A DNA stretch of 43,743 nt, from NCBI GenBank assembly GCA_020845495.1, contig JADLFM010000075.1, positions 1 through 43,743 of the forward strand, read 5' to 3'. Of this stretch, positions 25,922 to 33,337 are shown one piece after another (the first letter of the stretch is position 1; each line of letters opens with the position of its first letter). This stretch comes from Chloroflexota bacterium. Its GTDB lineage: Bacteria > Chloroflexota > UBA6077 > JACCZL01. Under the pieces are notes generated by a model. It made no database searches and was not told the DNA's origin. It saw only the letters and a program-made list of their open reading frames with translations. The translations under genes and the position numbers were made by a program.

Positions 25922-26143
25922 CTAGGCGTCCTGGCGGGCCTTCCTGCGTTCGGCGGTCTGCTCGACGGCCTCGAGGATCTCCGCGGCCATCTTCTGGAAT
26001 CGCCCGACCTCGTCCAGGTAGGCCCGGCGCGCTTCGGGGGGCAGGCTGCTCGTGCGTCCCTTCAGGGCGGTCGTGCTGAAGAGGGCGCCTCGATAGAACG
26101 ACGCCAGCGCTTCAAAGGGCATCGGTGGCGAGCCGCGTGGCAT
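25922..26143 (-). CDS. Small helical protein at the end of a redox operon
   Basis: 73 residues from ATG 26143, with GAGGAGGTT upstream, only 4 nt after the stop of the peroxiredoxin gene. Sequence is mostly one amphipathic helix (LDEVGRFQKMAAEILEAVEQTAERRKAR). No cysteine, no recognised family. Co-translated with the peroxiredoxin, methyltransferase and radical SAM genes; could be a subunit or adaptor, which is conjecture. Confidence 0.7.
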   Translation of the reverse strand: MPRGSPPMPFEALASFYRGALFSTTALKGRTSSLPPEARRAYLDEVGRFQKMAAEILEAVEQTAERRKARQDA

Positions 26144-26147
26144 GGTG

Positions 26148-26624
26148 TCAACCTCCTCGCGCTGCGTCTAGCGCCGCGAACAACTCGGCGTCGAGCGGCC
26201 GATCTGCGAAGTCTCGACCGGTGTAGGACCAGCGAATGGTTCCGTCCTGACCGACGACGACTATTGACGGCTGGGCGATCCGGCCCTTTTCATCCCAGAC
26301 GCCATACCGTTTGATCACGTCGTCACCTTCAGGGTCACTGACGATGGAGTAGGGCAGCAGCAGTTTCCCGATCATGGCCTGGTTCTGCTCAGGCGTGTCT
26401 ACGGTGATGCCGATGATCTCGGCGCCGCGCCCGGTGATCTGGTCGTACTTCCTGGCAAAGCTCACGGCTTGCCCATTGCAGTACGGTCGCCAATCGCCCC
26501 GATAGAAGAACAGCAACTGCGTACTCCGGGCGAGGGCGTCAGCGAGACGCCATGCGCGACCATCCTGGTCGATGGCGGTGAAGTCTGGCGCCTGGACGCC
26601 GACTGACAGCGGATTCTGCGTCAT
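26148..26624 (-). CDS. Peroxiredoxin (AhpC/TSA family), first active-site Cys replaced by Arg (CGA)
   Basis: 158 residues from ATG 26624, overlapping the methyltransferase stop (ATGA). Thioredoxin-fold peroxidase: GVQAPDFTAIDQDG, LFFYRGDWRPYCNGQAVSF, EIIGITVDTPEQN, YSIVSDPEGDDVIKRYGVW. In this subfamily the motif is usually GxWCPYC; here residue 46 is Arg, codon CGA, while Cys49 (the position aligned with the usual peroxidatic Cys) is kept. The Arg codon is one transition from TGA, notable in a genome that places Sec at such sites. Likely still a one-Cys peroxidase. It sits in the radical SAM operon. Confidence 0.85.
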   Translation of the reverse strand: MTQNPLSVGVQAPDFTAIDQDGRAWRLADALARSTQLLFFYRGDWRPYCNGQAVSFARKYDQITGRGAEIIGITVDTPEQNQAMIGKLLLPYSIVSDPEGDDVIKRYGVWDEKGRIAQPSIVVVGQDGTIRWSYTGRDFADRPLDAELFAALDAARGG

Positions 26625-27484
26625 GACGCTCCTCCCATCTCGGTCTGTGCGGTGCTTTCTGCTGGAGGGCTGCTCGCGCCGGGCGGCAGCGATGTGACCA
26701 ACAGTACATAGCCAAATTGGCCGGCTTCGACGGCAATGTGAGCCGCTTCTGCCATGCGTTGCGCATCCGTCAAGCTCCCCGTCGGCAGCGCAACCTGCCC
26801 CAGCTTCGCGAGGAGGTCGACCGCCATCAGACGGCGACGCACCAGACGCGCCATGTCGAGGAGCGCATCGTCATGTCGCTCAACGATGGGAGGCTCGAAG
26901 CCGGCAGCTTCAAGAAGTCCCGCGTACTCCTCCACCGGTCGGGCGTCGCCCAGGCAGGCGACCCAGGCCACCAGCCCGGACAATTCCAGTGGCAGCTCGC
27001 CGCGGCGGGTCAGGTCAGAGAGGCCCAGCCGACCGCCGGGGCGGATCACCCGCGCAAGCTCACGCGCGGCGGTCGGCTTATCCGGAAAGGTGCAGAAGGC
27101 GCACTCACAGATCGCTGCATCTACCTCGCCGTCGCCAATCGGCAGTTGCTCGGCATCGCCCTGTCGAAAACTGACGAGGTGTTCCACGCCGCCGGCGCGA
27201 GCCGCCTCGCGCGCCATCTCGATGTTCTCCGCGCTGTAATCGACGCCGATGACCCGGCAACCGATCATCTGCGCGAGATGGATCGCCGAGGCGCCACGCC
27301 CCGTGGCAACGTCGAGCACCGTGGACGATGCATCCAGGCCGAGCAGCTGGCCCAGCCGGGTGGTGAGCGCCAGGCCACCGGGGTGGAAACTGTCGCCGAG
27401 CAGGAGCTTCGCCCAGTCGCTGGCGTAGACGTTCGCGCAGCAGGCCTTGACGGCGTCAGCCTCAAGAGCGGCCAGATCGGTCAT
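26621..27484 (-). CDS. SAM-dependent methyltransferase, ArsM-like cysteine pattern
   Basis: 287 residues from ATG 27484, overlapping the radical SAM stop (ATGA). Class I methyltransferase: motif I VLDVATGRGASAIHLA, GVDYSAENIEMA, FRQGDAEQLPIGDGEVDAAIC, RVIRPGGRLGLSDL. Cysteines appear at places used for metalloid binding by arsenite methyltransferases: KACCANVY near the N-terminus, ICECAFC in mid-domain and AWVACLGDA before EYAGLLEAAGF. That pattern, plus the partner genes, makes a metalloid or thiol substrate worth considering, but lipid or small-molecule C/O-methylation is equally open. Coupled at both ends to neighbours. Confidence 0.75.
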   Translation of the reverse strand: MTDLAALEADAVKACCANVYASDWAKLLLGDSFHPGGLALTTRLGQLLGLDASSTVLDVATGRGASAIHLAQMIGCRVIGVDYSAENIEMAREAARAGGVEHLVSFRQGDAEQLPIGDGEVDAAICECAFCTFPDKPTAARELARVIRPGGRLGLSDLTRRGELPLELSGLVAWVACLGDARPVEEYAGLLEAAGFEPPIVERHDDALLDMARLVRRRLMAVDLLAKLGQVALPTGSLTDAQRMAEAAHIAVEAGQFGYVLLVTSLPPGASSPPAESTAQTEMGGAS

Positions 27485-29025
27485 TGCGGCTTGCCCCCTT
27501 CGCCGTGCTGGCGAGACTCCGGCCGGTCGAACGAGAACCGGAGCGGTGGCGCCGCGTAGGCGCGCCCTTCGCGCTCGGCGCGCCGCCGCTCGCGCTGATG
27601 CTGCAGCATCTGGGTTCTCGCCTGCTCGCGGTACCCGAGCGTGTTGTAGGCGCAGAACGGAATCTGCTTGCCGTCCGGCAGCAGAAACTCCTTGCAGCAC
27701 TTCATCAGGTTCTTCTGGTTGAAGGTCCAGGGATCCATGAAATCCTGGAACATCACCATGAACATCTTGCGCGAAAGCTCGCCGAGGTTCAGCCCGGCCG
27801 GCAGATTGCAGGATGTGCAGGTCAGGCGGAACTGCTCGGCCGCCTTCTCGGAGCCGGGCACGACCGACGAGGACCAGAGCCCTTCCAGCGCCGCCCGCAG
27901 CGCCGCGCCGGCATCCAGCAGGACCCGGTTGGTGACGTAGTCCAGGTAGTCGTCCACGTTGACGAGGCGCGTGAGCGGCGTGACGGTGTCGCCATCGATG
28001 TAGGCGTAGGTGACCGAGTTGCAGGTCGGGAAGCAGCACGGCACCGGTACGAAGTCGGACGTGACGAACAGCCCATCGGTCTGCGTCTCGATGTGGCGGA
28101 TCAGGTCCGGGATGGTGATGCGCTGGAGCGGATCGTGTTCGGTGAATTGGCCGGCATGGAAGGCGGGTTGGAAATTGATCCCGCGCACGGCCGGGTGGTC
28201 GAGGGCGAAGCGGACGATGCGGCCGATCTCGTGCTCGTTGACGCCGCGCTCGATGGCCGGCACCAGGATGACGTCGCAGTCGATCCCGGCCAGCCGGTCC
28301 AGCGCGCGCAACTTCTCCGGCAGGATGTCCGGCTCGCCGCGAATGATGCGGTAGGTCTCCGCCTCGAAGCCGTCGAACTGGAAGTAGATCGACGGCCGAA
28401 GCTCCGCCAACTCGGCCACGAACGCGTCGTCGTGGGCGATGCGCTTCCCGTTCGTGTTGATCATGACGTGCGGGATGCCGCGTGCCTTGGCAGCCCGCAG
28501 CATGGGGATCAACTCCGGATGAATCGTCGGTTCGCCGCCCGAGAACTGCACCATCTCCGGGCTGCCCTCGGTGGCGATGAGTCCGTCAAGGATACCCTCG
28601 ACCTCACCAAGCGTCAGGCTGAACCCGGCGCCGGCGTTGGCGAAGCAGAGCGGGCATGCCATGTTGCAGGCCGAGTTGATCTCGATGATGCCGAGGCAGG
28701 TATGCTGCTGATGGTCCGGGCAGAGGCCGCAATCGTGTGGACAGCCGCGCTCGACCTCGGTGCTGAACTTCAGCGGGATCGTGCCGGGCTTGTTGAATCT
28801 CGCGGCCGAGACGTACGCCTTGGCGTCGCCGTAGACCAGCGCCTCGACACGTCCGTGGTCCGGGCAGGTTCGTCGCAGATAGACCTTGTTGTCTCGGAGG
28901 AGGACGTGGCCGTCGAGCACCCGGCGACAGGTTGGGCAGATCGTCCGGATCAGTTCGAAGAAGACGTAGTCGGCGTCCTGCTTCGCCTGCATGGCTGACG
29001 GGGTGACATGGGGGTCAACGGTCAT
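27481..29025 (-). CDS. Radical SAM enzyme, MJ0619/tetraether-synthase (Tes)-like
   Basis: 514 residues from ATG 29025 (GAGGAG upstream). An N-terminal zinc-ribbon-like part (ICPTCRRVL, RTCPDHGRVEALVYGD) is followed by CPHDCGLCPDHQQHTC, the radical SAM cluster NSACNMACPLCFANAG (CxxxCxxC), FSGGEPTIHPELI and a C-terminal Cys-rich part (CTSCNLPAGLN, MDPWTFNQKNLMKCCKEF, PFCAYN). This domain plan is that of the MJ0619 family, which includes the archaeal tetraether lipid synthase that joins lipid tails. Inference only: a C-C coupling or lipid-modifying enzyme. First gene of a four-gene operon with a methyltransferase and a peroxiredoxin. Confidence 0.85.
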   Translation of the reverse strand: MTVDPHVTPSAMQAKQDADYVFFELIRTICPTCRRVLDGHVLLRDNKVYLRRTCPDHGRVEALVYGDAKAYVSAARFNKPGTIPLKFSTEVERGCPHDCGLCPDHQQHTCLGIIEINSACNMACPLCFANAGAGFSLTLGEVEGILDGLIATEGSPEMVQFSGGEPTIHPELIPMLRAAKARGIPHVMINTNGKRIAHDDAFVAELAELRPSIYFQFDGFEAETYRIIRGEPDILPEKLRALDRLAGIDCDVILVPAIERGVNEHEIGRIVRFALDHPAVRGINFQPAFHAGQFTEHDPLQRITIPDLIRHIETQTDGLFVTSDFVPVPCCFPTCNSVTYAYIDGDTVTPLTRLVNVDDYLDYVTNRVLLDAGAALRAALEGLWSSSVVPGSEKAAEQFRLTCTSCNLPAGLNLGELSRKMFMVMFQDFMDPWTFNQKNLMKCCKEFLLPDGKQIPFCAYNTLGYREQARTQMLQHQRERRRAEREGRAYAAPPLRFSFDRPESRQHGEGGKPQ

Positions 29026-29247
29026 GCCCGCTCCTCGTTCGGACCGATCGGATCTCGGCGTCCGCGGTCCGAGTTCACGGTATCCTGCCCGTCCTACGTC
29101 TGACTGTAAGCACGCTCACCGCCAGCAGCGCCGACTGCCGCCAGACTGGGAGACTGTCACGGCACCTGAGGGCAACTGAGGGCCGACGCGCGTGGTATCG
29201 GCAGTCTTGCATCGCGCCGGAAACAGTCGAGAGATCGTGGGGAAAGC
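29026..29247. other. Divergent intergenic region (radical SAM operon / flavoprotein gene)
   Basis: 222 bp between divergently transcribed genes. It should carry both promoters; I see no unambiguous -35/-10 pair or symmetrical operator. A GGGGAAAG just upstream of ATG 29248 is the ribosome-binding site of the flavoprotein gene. Confidence 0.4.
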
Positions 29248-30750
29248 ATGTCACAGTCGTTCGATGTCCTGGTTATCGGTGGGGGCGGGGCCGGCTACGC
29301 GGCGGCGAGCACGGCCGCGCGGCTCGGGAAGCAGGTCGCGATGGCCGAACGGTGGAAACTCGGCGGCACCTGCCTGAACGTCGGCTGCGTGCCGACGAAG
29401 GCGCTCTTGCGTTCCGCCCATGTGGCCGAGACCGTCCGGCGGTCTGCCGAGTTCGGAATCGACGTGGACGGCTGGAAACCCGACTACCCGCGGATTGTGG
29501 CGCGGGCACGCAGCATCATCGAGTCCTTCTCCGGGGAGGGGCCGGAGACGAGCCTCGCCAGCCAGGGCATCACCTTGCTGACTGGCTCCATCACCTTTGT
29601 CAGCCCGCACGACGTGGAGTGTGACGGTCAACGGTACACAGCAGACCGCTTCGTCATCGCGAGCGGCTCCACGTCGCAGATACCGCCGCTCCCCGGCCTG
29701 GACGATGTCCCGTACCTGACGAGCGACCAGGCGCTCTGGCTTGAGAATCTTCCCACGTCAGCCGTCATCATTGGCGGCGGCATCATCAGTTGCGAGTTCG
29801 CCTCCCTCTGGGCGGCGCTCGGAACTGACGTGACCATCGTCAGTCGCCGGCTCCTTTCCGGGGAGGATCCGGAGGTTGGAGACGCGCTGCGAACCGCCTT
29901 CGAGGCACGGGGCATTCGTGTCGTCGGCGGCCGGGCCGTGGGACTCGAACAGGTCAGCGGTCGCCCAGGCGTGCGGGTCAAGACGGCAGAGGACGGCGAC
30001 CTCAGGGTGGCGGCCGAGGTGCTGCTGATGGCGACGGGCCGTCAGCCGCTGTTTCACGACCTGAATCTGTCGGCGGCCGGCGTCCGGACCGGCGAGCGCG
30101 GCATCGTCGTCGATGACACGATGCAAACGAGCGCGCCGCACATCTGGGCCGCCGGCGATGTGACCGGCCGCCACATGTACACCCACGCTGGCGACTACGC
30201 CGCTGAGGTGGCCGGGTGGAACGCCGCCGGTGGCGAGCCAGAACGCTCGGTGGACTGGCGGGTCGTCCCTCGTCCCGTCTACGCCATTCCTGAAGTTGCA
30301 GCCATCGGCCTCGTCGAGGCGGAGTCGCGTCGTCAGGGGCTGGACATTGAGGTTGCGAGCGTTTGCTACGCTGACATCACGCGGGCGGTGCTGGAAGGCG
30401 CGCCGGAGGGGTTCGCGAAGATCATCGCGGAACGGTCGACCGGCCAGATCGTCGGTGCGTCAATCGTCGGCGTGCAGGCCTGCGAGTTGATCGGCGAAGT
30501 GGCCGTCGCGATGGCCGGTCGGGTCAGCGCCTGGCTCGTCGGCGATACCCAGCATCCGTACCCGACCCTGTCGGAGGTCGTGCGCTGGGCGGCGGACCAG
30601 ATCGGCAAGACCTCTCGTCCGGAAGGCGACCAGGCGGCCGGCCAGCCCGTGGCGATCGAGCACACCCACCCGCTGGGGTCCTGGCCGACGGAGGGCTCGC
30701 AGGGGCGCGCTGTCGAGCACGCTTCTGGTGCATCATCGCTCAAAGGCTGA
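29248..30750 (+). CDS. FAD-dependent pyridine-nucleotide disulfide oxidoreductase (MerA/Lpd-like)
   Basis: 500 residues from ATG 29248. FAD-binding GGGGAGYAAASTAARLG, redox-active GGTCLNVGCVPTK (C-x4-C), NAD(P)-binding AVIIGGGIISCEFASLWAALG, second FAD motif IWAAGDVTGRHMYTHAGDYAA, and a dimerisation domain with AEVAVAM-type end; QHPYPTLSEVVRWA replaces the lipoamide-dehydrogenase H-P-H-P-T-x-S-E by H-P-Y-P-T. There is no N-terminal metal-binding domain and no C-terminal Cys pair, so mercuric reduction is doubtful. A roughly 40-residue disordered tail follows. Probably a thiol/disulfide or metalloid reductase serving the nearby redoxins (inference). Confidence 0.88.
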   Translation: MSQSFDVLVIGGGGAGYAAASTAARLGKQVAMAERWKLGGTCLNVGCVPTKALLRSAHVAETVRRSAEFGIDVDGWKPDYPRIVARARSIIESFSGEGPETSLASQGITLLTGSITFVSPHDVECDGQRYTADRFVIASGSTSQIPPLPGLDDVPYLTSDQALWLENLPTSAVIIGGGIISCEFASLWAALGTDVTIVSRRLLSGEDPEVGDALRTAFEARGIRVVGGRAVGLEQVSGRPGVRVKTAEDGDLRVAAEVLLMATGRQPLFHDLNLSAAGVRTGERGIVVDDTMQTSAPHIWAAGDVTGRHMYTHAGDYAAEVAGWNAAGGEPERSVDWRVVPRPVYAIPEVAAIGLVEAESRRQGLDIEVASVCYADITRAVLEGAPEGFAKIIAERSTGQIVGASIVGVQACELIGEVAVAMAGRVSAWLVGDTQHPYPTLSEVVRWAADQIGKTSRPEGDQAAGQPVAIEHTHPLGSWPTEGSQGRAVEHASGASSLKG

Positions 30751-30755
30751 GGTAG

Positions 30756-30788
30756 GACGCGCCCGGCCGCGAGGGAGCCGGGCGCGTC
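30756..30788. terminator. Hairpin between convergent genes
   Basis: Perfect 12-bp arms GACGCGCCCGGC (30756-30767) and GCCGGGCGCGTC (30777-30788), 9-nt loop, with a gttcgtt tail on the plus side. It starts 5 nt after the flavoprotein stop and lies just beyond the stop of the minus-strand bacilliredoxin gene. Confidence 0.7.
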
Positions 30789-30793
30789 GTTCG

Positions 30794-31198
30794 TTAGACC
30801 GCCCTCGCGCGCTCCAGTGCGTCGCGCACGCCGCTGGTGGTGACCGAGCCGTGCGATGCGTGCCAGAAGGTCGCTCCGTCTCGCAGCACGATGATCTGCG
30901 GCGACTCGTGCTTCACCCCGGTCTGGCTGGCCACGTCGAACGACAGGTCGCGGTCCCGAGACACATCGATCATGGCGACCGCCGAGCCGACTCGGGAAAC
31001 CTGATCGTACGCTCTGCTGCTGATCGAACAGAACGGGTCATGCTTGAAGATGACGACCGGCCCTTCCTTCGAGTGCGCGAAGAGCGTATCGAGTTGGCCC
31101 GACTCGGTGAGGATTCGAAACGAGGTGGCAGCCGGCGGGTCGCTGACCGGTTCATCTGGGCGGACCAGGGCTTTTCTGAGGATGTCGAGTAGGCTCAT
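30794..31198 (-). CDS. Bacilliredoxin-like monothiol protein (YtxJ/BrxC family)
   Basis: 134 residues from ATG 31198, with GGGAGGGA upstream; ATG/GTG 31222 adds eight poorly supported residues. The active site IFKHDPFCSISSRAYDQV matches the YtxJ family (FKHSxxCxIS), with a single Cys. VAMIDVSRDRDLSFDVASQ and SPQIIVLRDGATFWHASH complete the thioredoxin-like fold. Family role: removing bacillithiol-type mixed disulfides from proteins. It adds to the density of thiol enzymes here. Whether this organism makes bacillithiol cannot be seen from the window. Confidence 0.8.
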   Translation of the reverse strand: MSLLDILRKALVRPDEPVSDPPAATSFRILTESGQLDTLFAHSKEGPVVIFKHDPFCSISSRAYDQVSRVGSAVAMIDVSRDRDLSFDVASQTGVKHESPQIIVLRDGATFWHASHGSVTTSGVRDALERARAV

Positions 31199-31374
31199 CG
31201 TGTCCCTCCCGAGGCCGCTCACGCGATCTCGTACTGACAGCGTACGTGCCGTGGCAGCTGGCCACTGTATGCGGGCTTACTGCCAATATCGGAGGCAGAA
31301 CATTCAATGAAATAGCGTGAGCCGAGGCAACGGCCTGGATCGGCGCGGTCCTGTATTCCGGAGGCATTCAACAG

Positions 31375-31908
31375 ATGGCACTACGTGTTGGCGACCGCGC
31401 TCCAGACCTCACCGTCACGAGCACAACCGGGGAGCAGATCTCCCTGTCCGCGCTCCGGGGACGGCCAGTGGTCATCGTCTTTCTGCGTTGGCTCGGGTGA
31501 CTGCACTGTGCCGAACACGTGGTGCAGTTGCACCATCGGCAGCACGAACTGGACGCCCGTGGCGCCGGCGTACTCGTTGTCTCCTTCGATCCGGAGGAGC
31601 AGGTCGCACAGTTCCGTCGCCATCACGACCTGGACTTTCCTTGCTTCGCCGACGAGTCTCGCGCGATCTACCGGGCCTACGGCCTCAATCGTGGATCGTG
31701 GCGGCAGACGCTGACCCTGAAGGCGCTTGCGCCGTACGCCCGGATGCTCCTGTCAGGGCGCGCGGTGAGAGCCGCGCCGGGTCAAGACATCCGACAACGC
31801 GGCGGCGACTTCGTGGTCGGGCGTGATGGCCGCCTCACCCTGGCGTACGCCTCGGACGACCCGTCGGACCGTCCGGCCGTTGCCAGCATCATCGCGGCCT
31901 GCCGCTGA
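31375..31908 (+). CDS. AhpC/TSA-like redoxin selenoprotein (GUxxC, UGA = Sec42)
   Basis: 177 residues from ATG 31375 (GGAGG at 31360-31364) if TGA 31498-31500 is Sec. Start: RVGDRAPDLTVTSTTGEQISL, RPVVIVFLRWLG-U-LHCAEHVVQL, then GVLVVSFDPEEQVAQFRR, DFPCFADESRAIYRAYGL, GGDFVVGRDGRLTLAYAS. The family motif is FLRxxGCxxC, so UGA falls exactly on the first redox Cys. A hairpin follows directly. Without read-through the product would be a 41-residue stub while the remaining 135 residues stay perfectly conserved in frame, arguing against decay. Divergent from the bacilliredoxin gene, sharing its upstream region. Confidence 0.82.
31501..31527 (+). promoter_or_regulatory. Possible SECIS-like hairpin for the UGA at 31498
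   Basis: Outer stem CTGCAC / GTGCAG (31501-31506, 31522-31527), inner GTG / CAC with small bulges, and a CCGAA loop. Less regular and closer to the UGA than the others in this window. Confidence 0.4.
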
Positions 31909-31982
31909 GTGTAGGCCGCATCACCAACGGGAATCGGTCGGATCTCGTACGTTGGTCACGGATTGCGCTTGAGGATTCCAGC

Positions 31983-33245
31983 ATGTACGAACGGTTGCGT
32001 CGATTCACTCACGGTCCCCGCCACGATGTGGATAGCGTGACTACACCCGACACCGTCTCCTCGGAAGTCCTGCGTGCGCTCCTGTCAGTCACAGCGGCCG
32101 CAACGCACGCCGAGACTGGCAATCTCCTCGGGCTGATCTGTCAGGAACTCGGCGCAGCGCTTCGCGCGCGGTATGTTTGCGTCCATCTCGACCATCCGGA
32201 CACCGTCTCGCCCGAGACGCTCGCTCACGGCATTGCAGGCTGCCCGGTGGGCGCAGCGCAGCCCTCCGACCGGCCGCGTTTTATGGCGGCTGAGTCCATA
32301 TGGGGTAGAGCGGTTCGTTCGGGGGCGAGTAGGTCCCTGACCACGCGCCTGTCTGACGACGACACGCTCCGCGAACTGTCGCACATCGCCGGGTTCGCGG
32401 GCGGCCTGACGGTGCCGCTCGCATATCAGGACGAGCTGTTCGGGACGATCAACGTCTATACCACGGATGACGGGCCGGAGATAGACGCATCGGTTCTTGC
32501 CAGCATTGGGGCGGTGCTCTACGGCGCGATCAAGCGCCAGGCCTTTGTGAGCGTGCTGACACGGATTCGCGGCACGCTCGAACGCTATCTGCCGGCTGAG
32601 CTGGTCGAGACGGTCATCAATGCGCCGGAGACTCTCGCCACACGAACAACCATCGACCAGGTCACGATCCTGTTTTCCGACATCCGCGACTTCACCGCAC
32701 TTGCCGAGCACGCCTGGCCTGACGTGATTTCCGAGTTGCTCTCGGATCATCTCAGCGAGATGGCCGAGGGCGTACTCGGCCATCAGGGCATGGTGGACAA
32801 GTATCTTGGGGATGCCGTCATGGCCGTGTTCGGTGCGCCGTTCCCGCAGCTTGACCATGCCAGCCGTGCATTCTGCGCCGCGCTGGAGATGCAGCGGCGT
32901 CAGGCAGCCCTCTCGGCGCGCTGGGAGTGTCGACTAGGGCGAAAGATCGAGGTGGGGATCGGCATCCACACCGGCCCGGTCGCGATGGGGAATGTCGGGC
33001 ACGAGCGCCATCGCGAATACGCGGTCACGGGCGACACGGTGAACGTTGCCTCACGCCTGAAGGATCTGGCGCGAGCTGGCGAGATCCTCGTCAGCACATC
33101 GGCCCTTGACGCGGCAGGCCCGGCGTTCGCCGTCGGTGCACGCTCGACGCTGATGATTCGAGGACGGACCGAACCCGTGACGGTCCACCTTCTTCGCGAT
33201 ATTGGCGACGTGACCACGGGCGGCCATCGGTGCGTGACGGCCTGA
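31983..33245 (+). CDS. Class III adenylate/guanylate cyclase with N-terminal GAF domain
   Basis: 420 residues from ATG 31983. N-terminal about 190 residues form a GAF-like sensor (LGLICQELGAALRARYVCVHL, GGLTVPLAYQDELFGTINVYTT). The cyclase domain has VTILFSDIRDFTALAEH (first metal Asp), GMVDKYLGDAVMAVFGAP (second metal Asp), EVGIGIHTGPVAMGNVG and YAVTGDTVNVASRLKDLA (transition-state region). All key residues seem present, so cyclic nucleotide synthesis is expected. No membrane span, so cytosolic. It converges with a GGDEF-EAL gene. Confidence 0.9.
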   Translation: MYERLRRFTHGPRHDVDSVTTPDTVSSEVLRALLSVTAAATHAETGNLLGLICQELGAALRARYVCVHLDHPDTVSPETLAHGIAGCPVGAAQPSDRPRFMAAESIWGRAVRSGASRSLTTRLSDDDTLRELSHIAGFAGGLTVPLAYQDELFGTINVYTTDDGPEIDASVLASIGAVLYGAIKRQAFVSVLTRIRGTLERYLPAELVETVINAPETLATRTTIDQVTILFSDIRDFTALAEHAWPDVISELLSDHLSEMAEGVLGHQGMVDKYLGDAVMAVFGAPFPQLDHASRAFCAALEMQRRQAALSARWECRLGRKIEVGIGIHTGPVAMGNVGHERHREYAVTGDTVNVASRLKDLARAGEILVSTSALDAAGPAFAVGARSTLMIRGRTEPVTVHLLRDIGDVTTGGHRCVTA

Positions 33246-33337
33246 TCTCCGATCCTGGCATCGGGCGCGGCCCTGCGGCCGGGTCACCTGCGTCCATGGC
33301 CTGCCTGCCCGCTGCTGTGCCTCCCTCAGCTGACCTG

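Noticed and set aside
27484..28998. 504-residue plus-strand frame opposite the radical SAM gene
   Set aside because: It is antisense shadow of a strongly recognisable radical SAM enzyme; composition is Arg/Gly/Val/Asp-biased with no domain resemblance.
29248..30750. Mercuric reductase
   Set aside because: No C-terminal Cys pair and no N-terminal HMA domain, so only the general disulfide-oxidoreductase family is called.
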